Shown: positions 46,709-56,011, numbered from the stretch's first letter. The stretch: DNA of 64,000 nt from Ruegeria lacuscaerulensis (GCF_013034685.1 NZ_WQGO01000012.1:1-64000); one strand, 5' to 3'. Notes: generated by a model not told the origin, from the sequence alone. Numbers and translations are program-made.

Positions 46709-46845
46709 TCGCCCGTTCTCCGGATTGAGTCTAATTTGCAAGGTTTATGCCCAAGCCCGAGGCCTAAGCGCCAAGTCCAGCCGACGCAAAAAAGTGCAAA
46801 ACCGACTTTTGGCGTCAGCAATCGCTCAAATGACAGTGAAAGCCG

Positions 46846-48243
46846 CTACAGGATCTTGCCGGGGTTCATGATATTTTCCGGGTCGAGCGCCACCTTGATC
46901 GCCGCCATATAGCGGGTTGCGTCCCCCAGCTCCTTGATCAGATAGGGGCGTTTGCCCTGCCCTATTCCATGCTCGCCGGTGCAGGTGCCGTCCATCGAAA
47001 TGGCCAATTCATTCAACCAGCCGACAAACTGATCGGCATTGGCCACCTCGTCGGCGTTTTCCATATCGATCAGCAACAAGGTATGGAAATTCCCGTCCCC
47101 GACATGGCCGACCATAGGCGCGATCAACCCAAGTTCCTCTGCCTTGTTTTGTGTGGCGGTGACACATTCGGCCAAACGCGAAATGGGCACGCAAACATCG
47201 GTTGAAATTCCGCGTGCACCCGGACGCAGCTGCAGACAAGCCCAATAGATGTCGTGCCGCGCCTGCCACAGCTTACTGCGTTCCTCAGTGGTCGAGGTTG
47301 CCGCAAAATCGGTACCGCCGAATTCTTCGGCAATCTGACCGAAGGTTTCTGCCTGCTCGATCGCGCCGTTTTCCGAGCCATGGAATTCGAGCAAAAGCAG
47401 TGGCGTTTCGGGCAATGTCAGATTGGAATAGGCATTGGCCGCCTTTACCGACATTTCGTCCAGCAACTCGATCCGGGCCACGGGAACGCCGTATTGGATG
47501 GTCATCATCACCGCCTGGCAAGCCGCATCCACGGTTGGAAAGGAACAGCGCGCCGAAGAAATCGCCTCGGGGATGCCTTGCAGCCGCAAAGTGATTTCCG
47601 TGATGACCCCTAGCGTCCCTTCGGCCCCTATCAACAACCGCGTTAGGTCGTACCCGGCCGAGGATTTCTTGGCCCGTTGCCCGGTGCGAATGATCCGCCC
47701 GTCCGGCATCACCGCCTCGAGGCTGAGGACATTGTCCTTCATCGTGCCATAGCGCACTGCATTCGTCCCTGAAGCCCGCGTTGACGCCATCCCCCCTAAT
47801 GAGGCATTGGCGCCGGGGTCGATGGGGAAGAACAATCCCTGATCGCGAAGATGCTTGTTCAGATCCTCACGCGTGACGCCGGGCTGCACGACACAGTCCA
47901 GATCACTGGCATTCACGGTCAGAACCTTGTTCATCTGGGTCAGGTCGACCGAGATACCTCCGGCCGGCGCATTGACATGCCCCTCGAGCGAGGTGCCGGT
48001 GCCAAAAGCGATCACCGGCACTTTATGCGTGGCGCAGGTTTTGACAATCTCGGACACTTCTGCAGTGGTCTGAGGAAACACCACAGCATCCGGGGACTGG
48101 TTTTCAATCCACGTCGTCGTGTGCCCATGCTGTTCCCGAATGGCCTGGCCGGTTTGCAGGCGGTCGCCGAATTTCTGCTTTAGAACGCCTATGACCGTTT
48201 CGATCCCAGCCTCGTTCCGAGGCAAAGCGACTGCCTGCACCAT
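46846..48243 (-). CDS. FAD-linked D-2-hydroxyacid dehydrogenase (D-lactate / glycolate type)
   Basis: The 465-residue protein has a PCMH-type FAD domain (VPVIAFGTGTSLEGHVNAP, GGMASTRASGTNAVRYGTMK) and the C-terminal FAD-linked oxidase end (DGTCTGEHGIGQGKRPYL). It is in the GlcD/D-LDH family that oxidises D-lactate or glycolate to the keto acid. A single-subunit D-lactate dehydrogenase (cytochrome-linked) is the best fit. It starts 26 bp after the ggt stop on the same strand. Confidence 0.88.
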   Translation of the reverse strand: MVQAVALPRNEAGIETVIGVLKQKFGDRLQTGQAIREQHGHTTTWIENQSPDAVVFPQTTAEVSEIVKTCATHKVPVIAFGTGTSLEGHVNAPAGGISVDLTQMNKVLTVNASDLDCVVQPGVTREDLNKHLRDQGLFFPIDPGANASLGGMASTRASGTNAVRYGTMKDNVLSLEAVMPDGRIIRTGQRAKKSSAGYDLTRLLIGAEGTLGVITEITLRLQGIPEAISSARCSFPTVDAACQAVMMTIQYGVPVARIELLDEMSVKAANAYSNLTLPETPLLLLEFHGSENGAIEQAETFGQIAEEFGGTDFAATSTTEERSKLWQARHDIYWACLQLRPGARGISTDVCVPISRLAECVTATQNKAEELGLIAPMVGHVGDGNFHTLLLIDMENADEVANADQFVGWLNELAISMDGTCTGEHGIGQGKRPYLIKELGDATRYMAAIKVALDPENIMNPGKIL

Positions 48244-48269
48244 ACTGTTCCTCCCCCCTGATCGCCGGG

Positions 48270-50063
48270 CTATTCGCCCAGCGCAATTCCTTCGCGACGT
48301 GGATCTGCGCCGCCGATCAGGACATCCCCGATCTCAATCGCGTGCAGGCCCGAGGTCAGATCCCGTGGATTGACCTCATACCCAAGCGCAGTCAACTGAT
48401 CTGCATACCCTTCGGCCGCTGTTCCCAGCTCAACATCATAAGTCCCGAACCGGTTGACCAGATGCGGCAGGGACAGAGCCTGCTGCACGTCCATATCCCA
48501 ATCCGCCCACGCGATGATCGACTTGGCCACATAGCCAATGATCCGGCTGCCGCCCGGAGAGCCAATAGCCAGAACAGGCGCGCCGTCCTGCATCACGATT
48601 GTCGGGCTCATCGACGAACGCGGGCGCTTGCCGGGTTCCAACCGGTTGGCAATTGGCACGCCATCGCGATGCGTCTTGAACGAGAAATCGGTCAATTCGT
48701 TGTTCAGCAGAAACCCGTTGGTCATCAATCGAGAGCCAAAGCCGTTCTCGATCGTGGTCGTCATGGAAAGGACGTTGCCAAATTGATCGACAATCGAGAT
48801 ATGCGAGGTCGACGGCAATTCCAGAGATTCATCATCCGCCCAGTTTGATGCATGATCGAAGGCCGGGTTGCCCGGCGCCACGTCGATCAAGGCTTCGCTC
48901 TCATTCAACAGACCGCCACGCTCGGACAGATAAGACGGGTCAACAAGCCCGTTGGTCGGCATCGGGACAAAGTCGTGATCAGCCATGTACCGCCCCCGGT
49001 CGGCAAAAGCCAAGCGCGATGCATCGCCGATCAGCCGCCAGCTTTGAACATCTTCCGGTCCCATGGCCGCCAGATCATAACCATCCAGCATGCCCAAAAT
49101 CTGCCCAACTGTCAGCGCGCCCGAAGAGGGCGGCCCCATGCCGCAGATCTCGTAGGCACGATAGGTGGCACAGACCGGCTCGCGCTCGATCACCTGATAC
49201 AGGGCCAGGTCAATGCCCGATAGCACACCGGGGTTTCCTTCCGCCCCACGCACCGTGCTGACGATCCCCGCTGCGATCTCGCCACCGTAGAACCCTGCCG
49301 CGCCTTCGCTGGCCAAAGTGCGCAGTGTTTCCGCATAGTCGGGGTTCATCAGGCGCTGGCCCTGCTCTAACGGCTTGCCATCCGGCAGGAAATATTCCGC
49401 CGTCACAGGGAAGCGTGACAACCGTTCGGCGTCCTTTTCGACCAGCCCCGCCAGTCGTGGAGAAACCAGAAATCCGTCCTCGGCCAGCGCAATCCCATCC
49501 GCAAACAGGCTGGGCCACGGGCTTCGACCCCAGCGGCGATGCGCCTCTTCTAACAGGGCTGGCGTTCCCGGTGTTCCAACGGACAGTCCCCCGACTACAG
49601 CATCGAAGAATTTCAGGGGTTCGCCATTTTCGTCGTGGAACAGCCGGTGAGTGGCCTCAAGCGGGGCTGTCTCGCGCCCGTCCAGCGTGGTCATCTTGCC
49701 AGTCGCGGCATCATACCAGACCAGAAACGCACCACCGCCCAGACCAGAGGATTGCGGCTCGACCAGGCCTAGCACCACCTGAACCGCGACCATCGCATCC
49801 GCGGCCGACCCCCCTGCCCGCAGCACCTTGGCCCCGGCCTCAACCGCCAACGGGTTGGCCGCTGCAACCATCCAGTTCTGCGCAGTGACCGGCTTGCCCT
49901 CCATCTTCGCCTCAAGCGCGGCAATGACCTCGGCGGTCAGGCCTTGAACCTGGCCTTCGGACCCGCCTTCGGGCGAAACCGCGTCGGCAGCCTCCTGCGC
50001 GAAAGCTGGTGACGCAAAGGCCAAAGCCGACAGGAACAAGCCGGAAATCAGACGTCGTTTCAT
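48270..50063 (-). CDS. ggt: Gamma-glutamyltransferase, periplasmic
   Basis: The 597-residue protein starts with a cleavable signal (residues 1-22, AFAQE). It carries the GGT autoprocessing site with its nucleophile Thr in TSHISIVDQFGNVLSMT. Further blocks are GSPGGSRIIGYVAKSII and RLMTNGFLLNNELTDFSF. It hydrolyses or transfers gamma-glutamyl groups of glutathione in the periplasm. It heads the ggt and D-lactate-dehydrogenase-like pair; the upstream hydroxyacid-dehydrogenase gene starts far enough away to be separate. Confidence 0.93.
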   Translation of the reverse strand: MKRRLISGLFLSALAFASPAFAQEAADAVSPEGGSEGQVQGLTAEVIAALEAKMEGKPVTAQNWMVAAANPLAVEAGAKVLRAGGSAADAMVAVQVVLGLVEPQSSGLGGGAFLVWYDAATGKMTTLDGRETAPLEATHRLFHDENGEPLKFFDAVVGGLSVGTPGTPALLEEAHRRWGRSPWPSLFADGIALAEDGFLVSPRLAGLVEKDAERLSRFPVTAEYFLPDGKPLEQGQRLMNPDYAETLRTLASEGAAGFYGGEIAAGIVSTVRGAEGNPGVLSGIDLALYQVIEREPVCATYRAYEICGMGPPSSGALTVGQILGMLDGYDLAAMGPEDVQSWRLIGDASRLAFADRGRYMADHDFVPMPTNGLVDPSYLSERGGLLNESEALIDVAPGNPAFDHASNWADDESLELPSTSHISIVDQFGNVLSMTTTIENGFGSRLMTNGFLLNNELTDFSFKTHRDGVPIANRLEPGKRPRSSMSPTIVMQDGAPVLAIGSPGGSRIIGYVAKSIIAWADWDMDVQQALSLPHLVNRFGTYDVELGTAAEGYADQLTALGYEVNPRDLTSGLHAIEIGDVLIGGADPRREGIALGE

Positions 50064-50108
50064 AGTATCCTCCTGAAAAATTGATACCCGGCCAGTCGGC
50101 CGTGCCGA

Positions 50109-51095
50109 TTAAAGCATTGCAGGAACCACCTGATCCGGTGGGCGGTGCCCATCTTCGAATGTCTTGATATTAATGATAACTTTTTCGCCCATCTCGATCC
50201 GACCCTCCAGCGTGGCGGACCCCATATGGGGCAACAGAACCACGTTGGGCAACTGTCGCAATCGCGGGTTCACGTCGGTGCCGTGTTCGTAGACGTCCAG
50301 ACCTGCCCCTGCGATCTCACCAGCGCGGATCTGCCGGGTCAGCGCGTTTTCGTCTATCACCTCGCCCCGCGAGGTATTCACGATCACGGCCGAGGGTTTC
50401 ATCAACTTCAGCCGCCGCGCATTCATCAGGTGAAAAGTCGAGGGCGTGGACGGACAGTTGATCGAAATCACGTCCATACGCGCAACCATCTGGTCCAGGC
50501 TTTCCCAATAGGTCGCCTCAAGCGCCTGTTCCGTCTCAGCGCGCAGCCTGCGGCGATTGTGATAATGCACCTGCATTCCAAAAGCGCTGGCGCGACGCGC
50601 CACGGCCTGACCGATCCGGCCCATGCCAAGAATACCCAGCCGACGTCCGCCGATCCGGCCACCCAGTAAGGCGGTCGGAGCCCAGCCTTCCCACTCGCCC
50701 TTTTGCATGGTTGTCAGGCCTTCGGGGATACGACGGGTCACGGCGAGGATCAGCGCCATCGTCATATCCGCCGTGTCATCGGTCAGCACACCGGGCGTGT
50801 TGGAGACAAGGATGCCCCGCTGACGCGCGGTGGCCACATCAATATTATCGACGCCAGCGCCATAGTTCGCGATCAGCCGCAGGTTTTCACCCGCCTGCCC
50901 CAGCACCCCGCCATCAATCGTATCGGTAACGGTGGGAACCAACACATCCGCCGTTTTGACCGCTGCGACCAGCTCATCCCGCGTCATTGGGGCGTCGTCG
51001 TCGCGCAGCTTTACATCGAACAATTCGCTCAACCGCGTTTCCACCGCCTCGGGCAACCGTCGCGTTACGACAACACTCAGACGTTCTCTTGGCAC
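50109..51095 (-). CDS. D-isomer 2-hydroxyacid dehydrogenase (glyoxylate reductase type)
   Basis: The 328-residue protein has the NAD-binding Rossmann domain (RRLGILGMGRIGQAVARRA) and the catalytic Arg-Glu-His set (around NTSRGEVIDENAL, VLLPHMGSATLEGR). It resembles NAD(P)H glyoxylate/hydroxypyruvate reductases. I chose the GTG at 51095 (VPRERLSVVVTRRLP), which has GGGA at about 9 bp upstream and gives the usual family length; ATG starts at 51134 or 51188 give longer N-termini without family support. It ends 45 bp before the ggt start on the same strand. Confidence 0.88.
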   Translation of the reverse strand: MPRERLSVVVTRRLPEAVETRLSELFDVKLRDDDAPMTRDELVAAVKTADVLVPTVTDTIDGGVLGQAGENLRLIANYGAGVDNIDVATARQRGILVSNTPGVLTDDTADMTMALILAVTRRIPEGLTTMQKGEWEGWAPTALLGGRIGGRRLGILGMGRIGQAVARRASAFGMQVHYHNRRRLRAETEQALEATYWESLDQMVARMDVISINCPSTPSTFHLMNARRLKLMKPSAVIVNTSRGEVIDENALTRQIRAGEIAGAGLDVYEHGTDVNPRLRQLPNVVLLPHMGSATLEGRIEMGEKVIINIKTFEDGHRPPDQVVPAML

Positions 51096-51232
51096 CTGTG
51101 CACTCCCACTGCTTTGCAAACCTGCGCGCGCCATGTCATCGTGGCGCAGGAAAAGGCGGGGCACAAGAACCCCATGGCATTGAACCAAGCTTTTTTCGCA
51201 ACAAGATCAACAGGCACAAGAGCAGGCAGTCC

Positions 51233-51754
51233 GTGAGAGGTTTTCTACCCCTAAAGCGCCGTTTAGCGTCGGTGTTGAGCGTTTTTCTGATCTCGACCGG
51301 AGGTCTGGCCGCCAGCGCGCAGGACAAGCGCGGTCCGGTCACGAATCTGCCGCTGCCACGCTATGTCTCGATGAAGGCGGCCGAGGGCAATGTGCGGCGC
51401 GGGCCCTCCCTGACTCATCGAATCGACTGGGTGTTCAAGCGGCGCGGCATGCCGCTGCAAATCACCGCCGAATATGGCAACTGGCGCAGGGTTCAGGACC
51501 GTGACGGCGCAGGAGGCTGGGTGCACTACGCCCTGTTATCCGGTGTGCGCACCGTTCTGATCGAAACGGATATGTTGCCGGTCTATGCCAACCCCAGTTC
51601 CAGCGCTCAGATCAGCGCGCAATTCGAATCCGGCGTAGTTGCGCGCCTGGGCAGTTGCACATTGGACTGGTGCCATGTCTCGGCCGGAGGGCATCGTGGC
51701 TGGACGCTGAAATCCAACCTCTGGGGTGTCGACCCCGAAGAGGTCCGGGAATAG
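51233..51754 (+). CDS. Periplasmic SH3-like domain protein
   Basis: The 173-residue protein has a signal peptide (RLASVLSVFLISTGGLAASAQ) and a bacterial SH3-like domain duplicated (about 45-110 and 115-170), with the ANVRRGPSLTH-type opening (EGNVRRGPSLTHRIDWVF) and WVHYALLSGVRTVLI. This matches the DUF1058/SH3-domain proteins thought to bind the cell wall. The GTG at 51233 opens right before the signal; no ATG start is available. It is divergent from the 2-hydroxyacid dehydrogenase. Confidence 0.82.
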   Translation: MRGFLPLKRRLASVLSVFLISTGGLAASAQDKRGPVTNLPLPRYVSMKAAEGNVRRGPSLTHRIDWVFKRRGMPLQITAEYGNWRRVQDRDGAGGWVHYALLSGVRTVLIETDMLPVYANPSSSAQISAQFESGVVARLGSCTLDWCHVSAGGHRGWTLKSNLWGVDPEEVRE

Positions 51755-51756
51755 CG

Positions 51757-52665
51757 TCAGGACGTTCGGGCGATGAAATCGCAGGTCAGATCGACCAGTT
51801 CCGCCCCGACATCTTCCTGCAGAAAATGACCGGCGTCCGGCAGGATTGTGTGGGGCTGCCCCTTGGCCCCCGGACAGAGCCGCTGAAACACCGTATCTAT
51901 CCCAGCCATGACCTTGTCATCCGCCCCAAAGGCCGTCAACACCGGGGTCTGCAAAGTGCGGATAAGAGCCCAGGCTTTTCTGTTTGGCTCAGCCTCAGGA
52001 TCGTCCTGCGATGCTGGCACCAACATCGGGAACTGCCGCGCCCCGGCCTTATAGCTTTCGTCCGGGAATGGCGCGTCATAGGCGGCAATCGTGTCGTCTG
52101 ACATCGGCTTTTGCGTACCGCCTTTCAAGATCCCCCCCGCCGGGAACACGGGAACCTCCTGGCTGAATTTACGCCAGTTTTCGAATGCCTCTCCCATCGG
52201 CTGATCGCCGGTAGGCAGGGCCGTGTTGGCAACCACGATACGGGCAAAGCGGTCCGGCATCTCGGCCCAAAGGCGCAATCCGATCAACCCGCCCCAATCC
52301 TGACAGACCAGAGTGATATTCGTCAGATCCACCCCGCGCAGCCAGTCCCCCATCCACGACACGTGGCGCGCATAGGTGTAATCCGAGCGCTCGGTCGGTT
52401 TGTCAGACCGACCAAACCCGACCAAATCCGGCGCAACCGCCCGATGTCCGCGCGCGACAAAGCCTTTGATCATGTGACGATAGAGGAAAGACCAGCTTGG
52501 TTCGCCATGCATCATCAGAACAGGGTTGGCGTCCGCTGGACCTTCGTCCACATGGTGGATCCGAAGTTCTCCGCCTTCGGTATCATCGACCATCGAATAA
52601 TGCGGTTCGAAATCGTAACCTTCCAGAGATTGGAACCGCTCGTCCGGCGTGCGTAGAAACTTCAT
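51757..52665 (-). CDS. Haloalkane dehalogenase (HLD-I type)
   Basis: The 302-residue alpha/beta hydrolase has an oxyanion-hole segment HGEPSW and the nucleophile motif CQDWGG, where Asp attacks and Trp holds the halide. The catalytic His lies near GHFLQEDVG. These features and the length match HLD subfamily I (DhlA/DhmA). It should hydrolyse C-halogen bonds of small haloalkanes to alcohols, though natural substrates are unknown. The ATG at 52665 follows GACCGGA; the longer frame adds 23 unsupported residues. Confidence 0.85.
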   Translation of the reverse strand: MKFLRTPDERFQSLEGYDFEPHYSMVDDTEGGELRIHHVDEGPADANPVLMMHGEPSWSFLYRHMIKGFVARGHRAVAPDLVGFGRSDKPTERSDYTYARHVSWMGDWLRGVDLTNITLVCQDWGGLIGLRLWAEMPDRFARIVVANTALPTGDQPMGEAFENWRKFSQEVPVFPAGGILKGGTQKPMSDDTIAAYDAPFPDESYKAGARQFPMLVPASQDDPEAEPNRKAWALIRTLQTPVLTAFGADDKVMAGIDTVFQRLCPGAKGQPHTILPDAGHFLQEDVGAELVDLTCDFIARTS

Positions 52666-52967
52666 TTCCGGTCTATCCTTTTGCAATTTCACTGGCCTGG
52701 CCGAGTGCCAGTCTTCGCGATCCCGGCGCGCCAATACCCCCTGGGAAACTTACCGCAGAATCGTACCGACGACATCTACTTGAAACAAGCAACCTGCGCC
52801 GCCGACGTTTTCTTGGTAAACCGCGAAATGACCGGCACGGAAAAGCAACTCAAAGCTACGTTTCCAACGGTTACATATCTTGGCAAATTTTTTTCTGACT
52901 GCGTTCATATTTTTGCGGGAAAGGGCTTGAACCCCCCAAACAACAATCGTAGATAGCGCCTCACCGT
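52666..52967 (+). other. Region ahead of tRNA-Gln
   Basis: This 302-bp stretch has no supported gene. Its right end holds the tRNA promoter described separately. Sequence becomes AT-richer towards the tRNA. Confidence 0.5.
52927..52955 (+). promoter_or_regulatory. Sigma-70 promoter of tRNA-Gln
   Basis: TTGAAC (52927-52932) and TAGATA (52950-52955) are 17 bp apart, and the tRNA starts 13 bp after the -10 box. This fits a direct promoter for the tRNA gene. Confidence 0.6.
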
Positions 52968-53042
52968 TGGGGTGTAGCCAAGTGGTAAGGCAGCGGTTTT
53001 TGGTACCGTGTATCGTAGGTTCGAATCCTACCACCCCAGCCA
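52968..53042 (+). tRNA. tRNA-Gln (anticodon UUG)
   Basis: The acceptor stem is TGGGGTG (52968-52974) with CACCCCA (53032-53038), discriminator G and encoded CCA at 53040-53042. The D arm uses GCC/GGC, the anticodon stem GCGGT/ACCGT with loop TTTTGGT and anticodon TTG, and the T arm GTAGG-TTCGAAT-CCTAC. The gene is intact. Its last bases form the start of the 155-bp repeat that recurs at 62934. Confidence 0.95.
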
Positions 53043-53180
53043 GTTCATCAGAACATAGATAGACAGCAGGCACTTGGGGCTAAACCCTCTGAGAAATGCC
53101 CCCGTTTATGCCCCAGTGGTTTCGGGTGTTACGGGTGTTGAGGGTGGGCCCTCAGAGGTCGTTGAAGGCCCATGCCACGG
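53026..53180 (+). repeat. Island repeat R1 (attachment-type, includes tRNA 3' end)
   Basis: Starting inside the tRNA T arm (TCCTACC at 53026), 155 bp recur at 62934-63088 with only a few mismatches and no indels. An inverted, more diverged copy lies at 55319-55477. The part within the tRNA is a natural integrase target; the rest should be element sequence. Confidence 0.85.
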
Positions 53181-53273
53181 CTCAATCTTACAAGCAGAAC
53201 TTTCAAAAAAATAAGAATTTGCATATAATCTGACGAATTACACCAATAGATAGTCTCGTTCACGGGGCATGTC

Positions 53274-55127
53274 ATGGGGGATTTAAAAGGAAACACATCC
53301 CAAGGGAATGGCAGCGAATGGCATGCCTCGATGTCAGTCGCTTTGGCACTTGGGCTGGGTTTCTTTGTTCTCACTTCAGTAGCTGGTGTACTGGGCGTGG
53401 GGTTAGTCGTTGGCTATCGCAACACCTCAGAGTTGCTCACACAAAAGGCTCAGCTCATAATTGGTACGCAACGTCAACAAGTGGAGCGTTATCTAACCGC
53501 AGCTTCAGATCAGATCGATTTTATCGCGAGCAAGATTTCTTCGGAGGAAGTTGAACCGGACGGTTCTGAAGAATTCGTTAGCCTATTGCTTGGTGCCGTT
53601 TCAGCGACCCCTCAAATTCTTCGGATACAATTCATAGACAGACGGCAAGTCCTGACAGGTGTTGAACGTACCGAAGACGAGACGCTTCCCATATTCTCGA
53701 AACTTGGAGACGATATCGACCTGCGACACCTTATTGACGATTCAATTGATTCCGGAAAAGCTCATTGGGGCAAAATTCTCTGGCGTGAAGAATACGGCCA
53801 ATCTGTACTGAGTTACCAAAGGCCAGTCATTCAGAAAGGTACGATAGTCGGTGTCCTGTCAGCTTGGATTTCAGTCATAAAATTATCTGAATTTTTGGCT
53901 GATCAGGAAATGGAATTCGGTGCAAACGTCTTCATTCTGTACAGTAGGGACGCTGTTTTAGCCCACCCACTTATGGCGTTTGGTTATGCCGGTTTGAACC
54001 GTGCTGTACCACTTCCACAACAAGACCGTTTTGCCGATCCAATTGTTTCAGCAATGTGGCAGCCGAATGACCGATTTAGTGTCGCGAAGTATTTTCTAAC
54101 CGGAGCGAATACTCGTTTTGTTGCCTACGCTGATTGGGAGTTTGTCATATTCTTTGAAGAGTTATCTGACTATGGTGTTGAGCCACTTACCGTAGCTACT
54201 TACTTTGAAACCCACGACATTATTGCGGAAGCGGCTCGTTTGAAATGGGCCATCATATTCTGCCTTGTCATGGCGGTTATATCGGCCGGAGTGGCGGCTT
54301 TGATTGGTCAGGAAATTGCCAAACCCGTGCGCCGCTTGTCGGACAGTGCGAAGCGAGTGCATGATCTCGACATTTCGAATGTCGATGAGATCGAAGGATC
54401 CTTTTTCCGGGAATTGGATGAGGCGGCACGCTCGTACAATTTCATGCTCGAGGGTCTGCGCTGGTTTGAACTCTATGTGCCAAAACGGTTGGTAAGACAA
54501 TTAATGCGTCAAAACGCAGGGAAGCAGACAAAGTCTTCCCACCGGGACGTGGTTATTATGTTCACAGATATTGTTGAGTTTACGACATTGTCGGAACATC
54601 TCACAGCTCCTCAAACGGCATCGTTTCTGAATGATCATTTTGCAGGGTTGGCCAGCTGTATCCAAAATAACCGTGGTACCATCGACAAATTTATTGGAGA
54701 CTCTGTGATGGCGATCTGGGGTGCTCTGGAACATCAAGACGATGCGGCCGACTTGGCTTGCAACGCGGCGATTGATATCGGGAAGTGGATTGCGGACTAC
54801 AATCAACATAGGCGAGTAGATGTGGGCTTAGCATATTCAGTTAGGCTGCGCATAGGTATCCACATCGGTCGCGTGGTCGTTGGAAATATCGGTAGCGAAG
54901 GGAGGCTCAGCTATACCGTAGTTGGAGACGCGGTGAATGTCGCCCAACGTCTAGAGGAAGCCGGAAGAGTTCTGGGCAATGCAAACGGCGAAGTGAATAT
55001 TCTTGTTTCCAGTTCAGTGCGAAGCGCATTGGTCGACCCAATAGAATTTGAGCGCGTTGGCGCGCATAAACTTCGCGGAAGAGAAGAGTTAGTAGAAATA
55101 TATTCGCTGGCATTGAACCGGCCATAA
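53274..55127 (+). CDS. Membrane receptor-type adenylate cyclase
   Basis: The 617-residue protein has TM1 (about 20-47), a periplasmic sensor region of about 275 residues (Cache-like), TM2 (about 324-345), HAMP (about 346-395) and a class III cyclase. D432 and D476 are the metal ligands. K472 (TIDKFIGDS) and D552 (VVGDAVNVAQRL) are the adenine-selecting pair, and N555 and R559 the transition-state residues. All catalytic positions are present, so it should make cAMP in response to a periplasmic signal. It lies between inverted repeats R1 and R2 with an HNH fragment. Its last 239 codons recur, inverted, at 63280-64000. Confidence 0.88.
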   Translation: MGDLKGNTSQGNGSEWHASMSVALALGLGFFVLTSVAGVLGVGLVVGYRNTSELLTQKAQLIIGTQRQQVERYLTAASDQIDFIASKISSEEVEPDGSEEFVSLLLGAVSATPQILRIQFIDRRQVLTGVERTEDETLPIFSKLGDDIDLRHLIDDSIDSGKAHWGKILWREEYGQSVLSYQRPVIQKGTIVGVLSAWISVIKLSEFLADQEMEFGANVFILYSRDAVLAHPLMAFGYAGLNRAVPLPQQDRFADPIVSAMWQPNDRFSVAKYFLTGANTRFVAYADWEFVIFFEELSDYGVEPLTVATYFETHDIIAEAARLKWAIIFCLVMAVISAGVAALIGQEIAKPVRRLSDSAKRVHDLDISNVDEIEGSFFRELDEAARSYNFMLEGLRWFELYVPKRLVRQLMRQNAGKQTKSSHRDVVIMFTDIVEFTTLSEHLTAPQTASFLNDHFAGLASCIQNNRGTIDKFIGDSVMAIWGALEHQDDAADLACNAAIDIGKWIADYNQHRRVDVGLAYSVRLRIGIHIGRVVVGNIGSEGRLSYTVVGDAVNVAQRLEEAGRVLGNANGEVNILVSSSVRSALVDPIEFERVGAHKLRGREELVEIYSLALNRP

Positions 55128-55128
55128 A

Positions 55129-55317
55129 GTGGCCTCTGCGCGGTTCGTTTACTGCGTGGTTAACCGGGCGGTGATCGATGAGGCGACGGTGGTGCGTCAT
55201 CGCTGTCATAGCGAGCGCTGTGTCCGTCCTGAGCACCTGATTGAGGGGTCGGCGGCGGATAACAAGCGCGACGATTGGGACTACTGGGCGAACGGTGTCG
55301 ATCGCGATCGACTATAA
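55129..55317 (+). CDS. HNH-nuclease C-terminal fragment, 62 aa
   Basis: The short frame holds RHRCHSERCVRPEHLIEGSA and ADNKRDD, which is the Cys-rich end of an HNH (HNH_3-type) endonuclease. It has no upstream half: the cyclase stop is just before it. It has only a GTG start at 55129 and no good ribosome binding site. It is probably a truncated nuclease remnant, or a small nuclease missing key N-terminal parts. An inverted identical copy sits at 63090-63278. Confidence 0.55.
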   Translation: MASARFVYCVVNRAVIDEATVVRHRCHSERCVRPEHLIEGSAADNKRDDWDYWANGVDRDRL

Positions 55318-55318
55318 A

Positions 55319-55477
55319 CCGTGGCATGGGCCTTCAACGACCTCTGAGGGCCCACCCTCAACACCCGTAACACCCGAAACCACTGGGGCATAAACTGGGG
55401 CATTTCTCGGTGGGTTTAGCCCCAAGAGCCTGTCGTCGTTCCATGTATGAATGAACTGGCTGGGGTGGTAGGAATCC
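55319..55477 (-). repeat. Island repeat R2 (inverted copy)
   Basis: Read on the minus strand it carries the same tRNA 3' end (TCCTACCACCCCAGCC) followed by the repeat, with a diverged middle (about 25 bp differ) compared with R3. It forms an inverted repeat with both R1 and R3 and caps the cyclase-HNH cassette. About 100 bp beyond it (to 55590), looser similarity to the sequence before R3 continues. Confidence 0.8.
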
Positions 55478-55621
55478 TTGCCCTCCGATGATCGTTATAG
55501 GCTTTTTGGCGAAGCTTGAGAAACTGGGGCGATTTCGGGGGCATTTCGAGGGTGAGCACGGGGCATTTCTGACTGCGGTATAGGCACAACCCCATGATAG
55601 GTGAACCGACACAACACAAAG

Positions 55622-56011
55622 TTATTTGTACTTAACAACTGTACCTTCGCCGATGCGACCTCCCCAACTCATTGCACGTACTTTGACTTGAGATATGACT
55701 ACATTGACAACTGCATCCCCGCCCAACTCAGCCGCGCTCTGTCGCAGCCGAGCCTCAACTTGCGTGACGGTCGGATCTTCATTGAACACTGTAGTTTTAT
55801 TTACTGCCACTTTTATTTCTTGGATCACGGTATATTCCTGAGAGGCCGTTTTGCCGCTAAACAACTCTATCTGGTCCGCTGTTCTAGTCGCACCCGCTGC
55901 CGCCGTGATTTCAGAGTTGTTGATCCCATCTTCTTCCCACGTGCTTGAGCAAGCGCCAAGCAACGCAGCTAAACTTAACGCTGCAATCAACTTCAAAGTA
56001 ATTGTCTTCAT
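55622..56011 (-). CDS. Predicted lipoprotein, 129 aa
   Basis: The protein starts with MKTITLKLIAALSLAALLGA and a lipobox Cys at 21, so it should be a lipoprotein. The mature part has a C-terminal beta-rich segment with GGDAVVNVVISQ and a Trp/Gly end. That region recalls small RcsF/YbjQ-like folds, but this is weak. GGGGAAAG precedes the ATG at 56011 (a longer frame starts at 56029). It is divergent from the TbpB-like gene, and its product may be co-displayed (inference). Confidence 0.68.
   Translation of the reverse strand: MKTITLKLIAALSLAALLGACSSTWEEDGINNSEITAAAGATRTADQIELFSGKTASQEYTVIQEIKVAVNKTTVFNEDPTVTQVEARLRQSAAELGGDAVVNVVISQVKVRAMSWGGRIGEGTVVKYK

Noticed and set aside
55461..55477. tRNA-like end in repeat R2
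   Set aside because: Only the 3' end of tRNA-Gln is present, so it is not a second tRNA gene.
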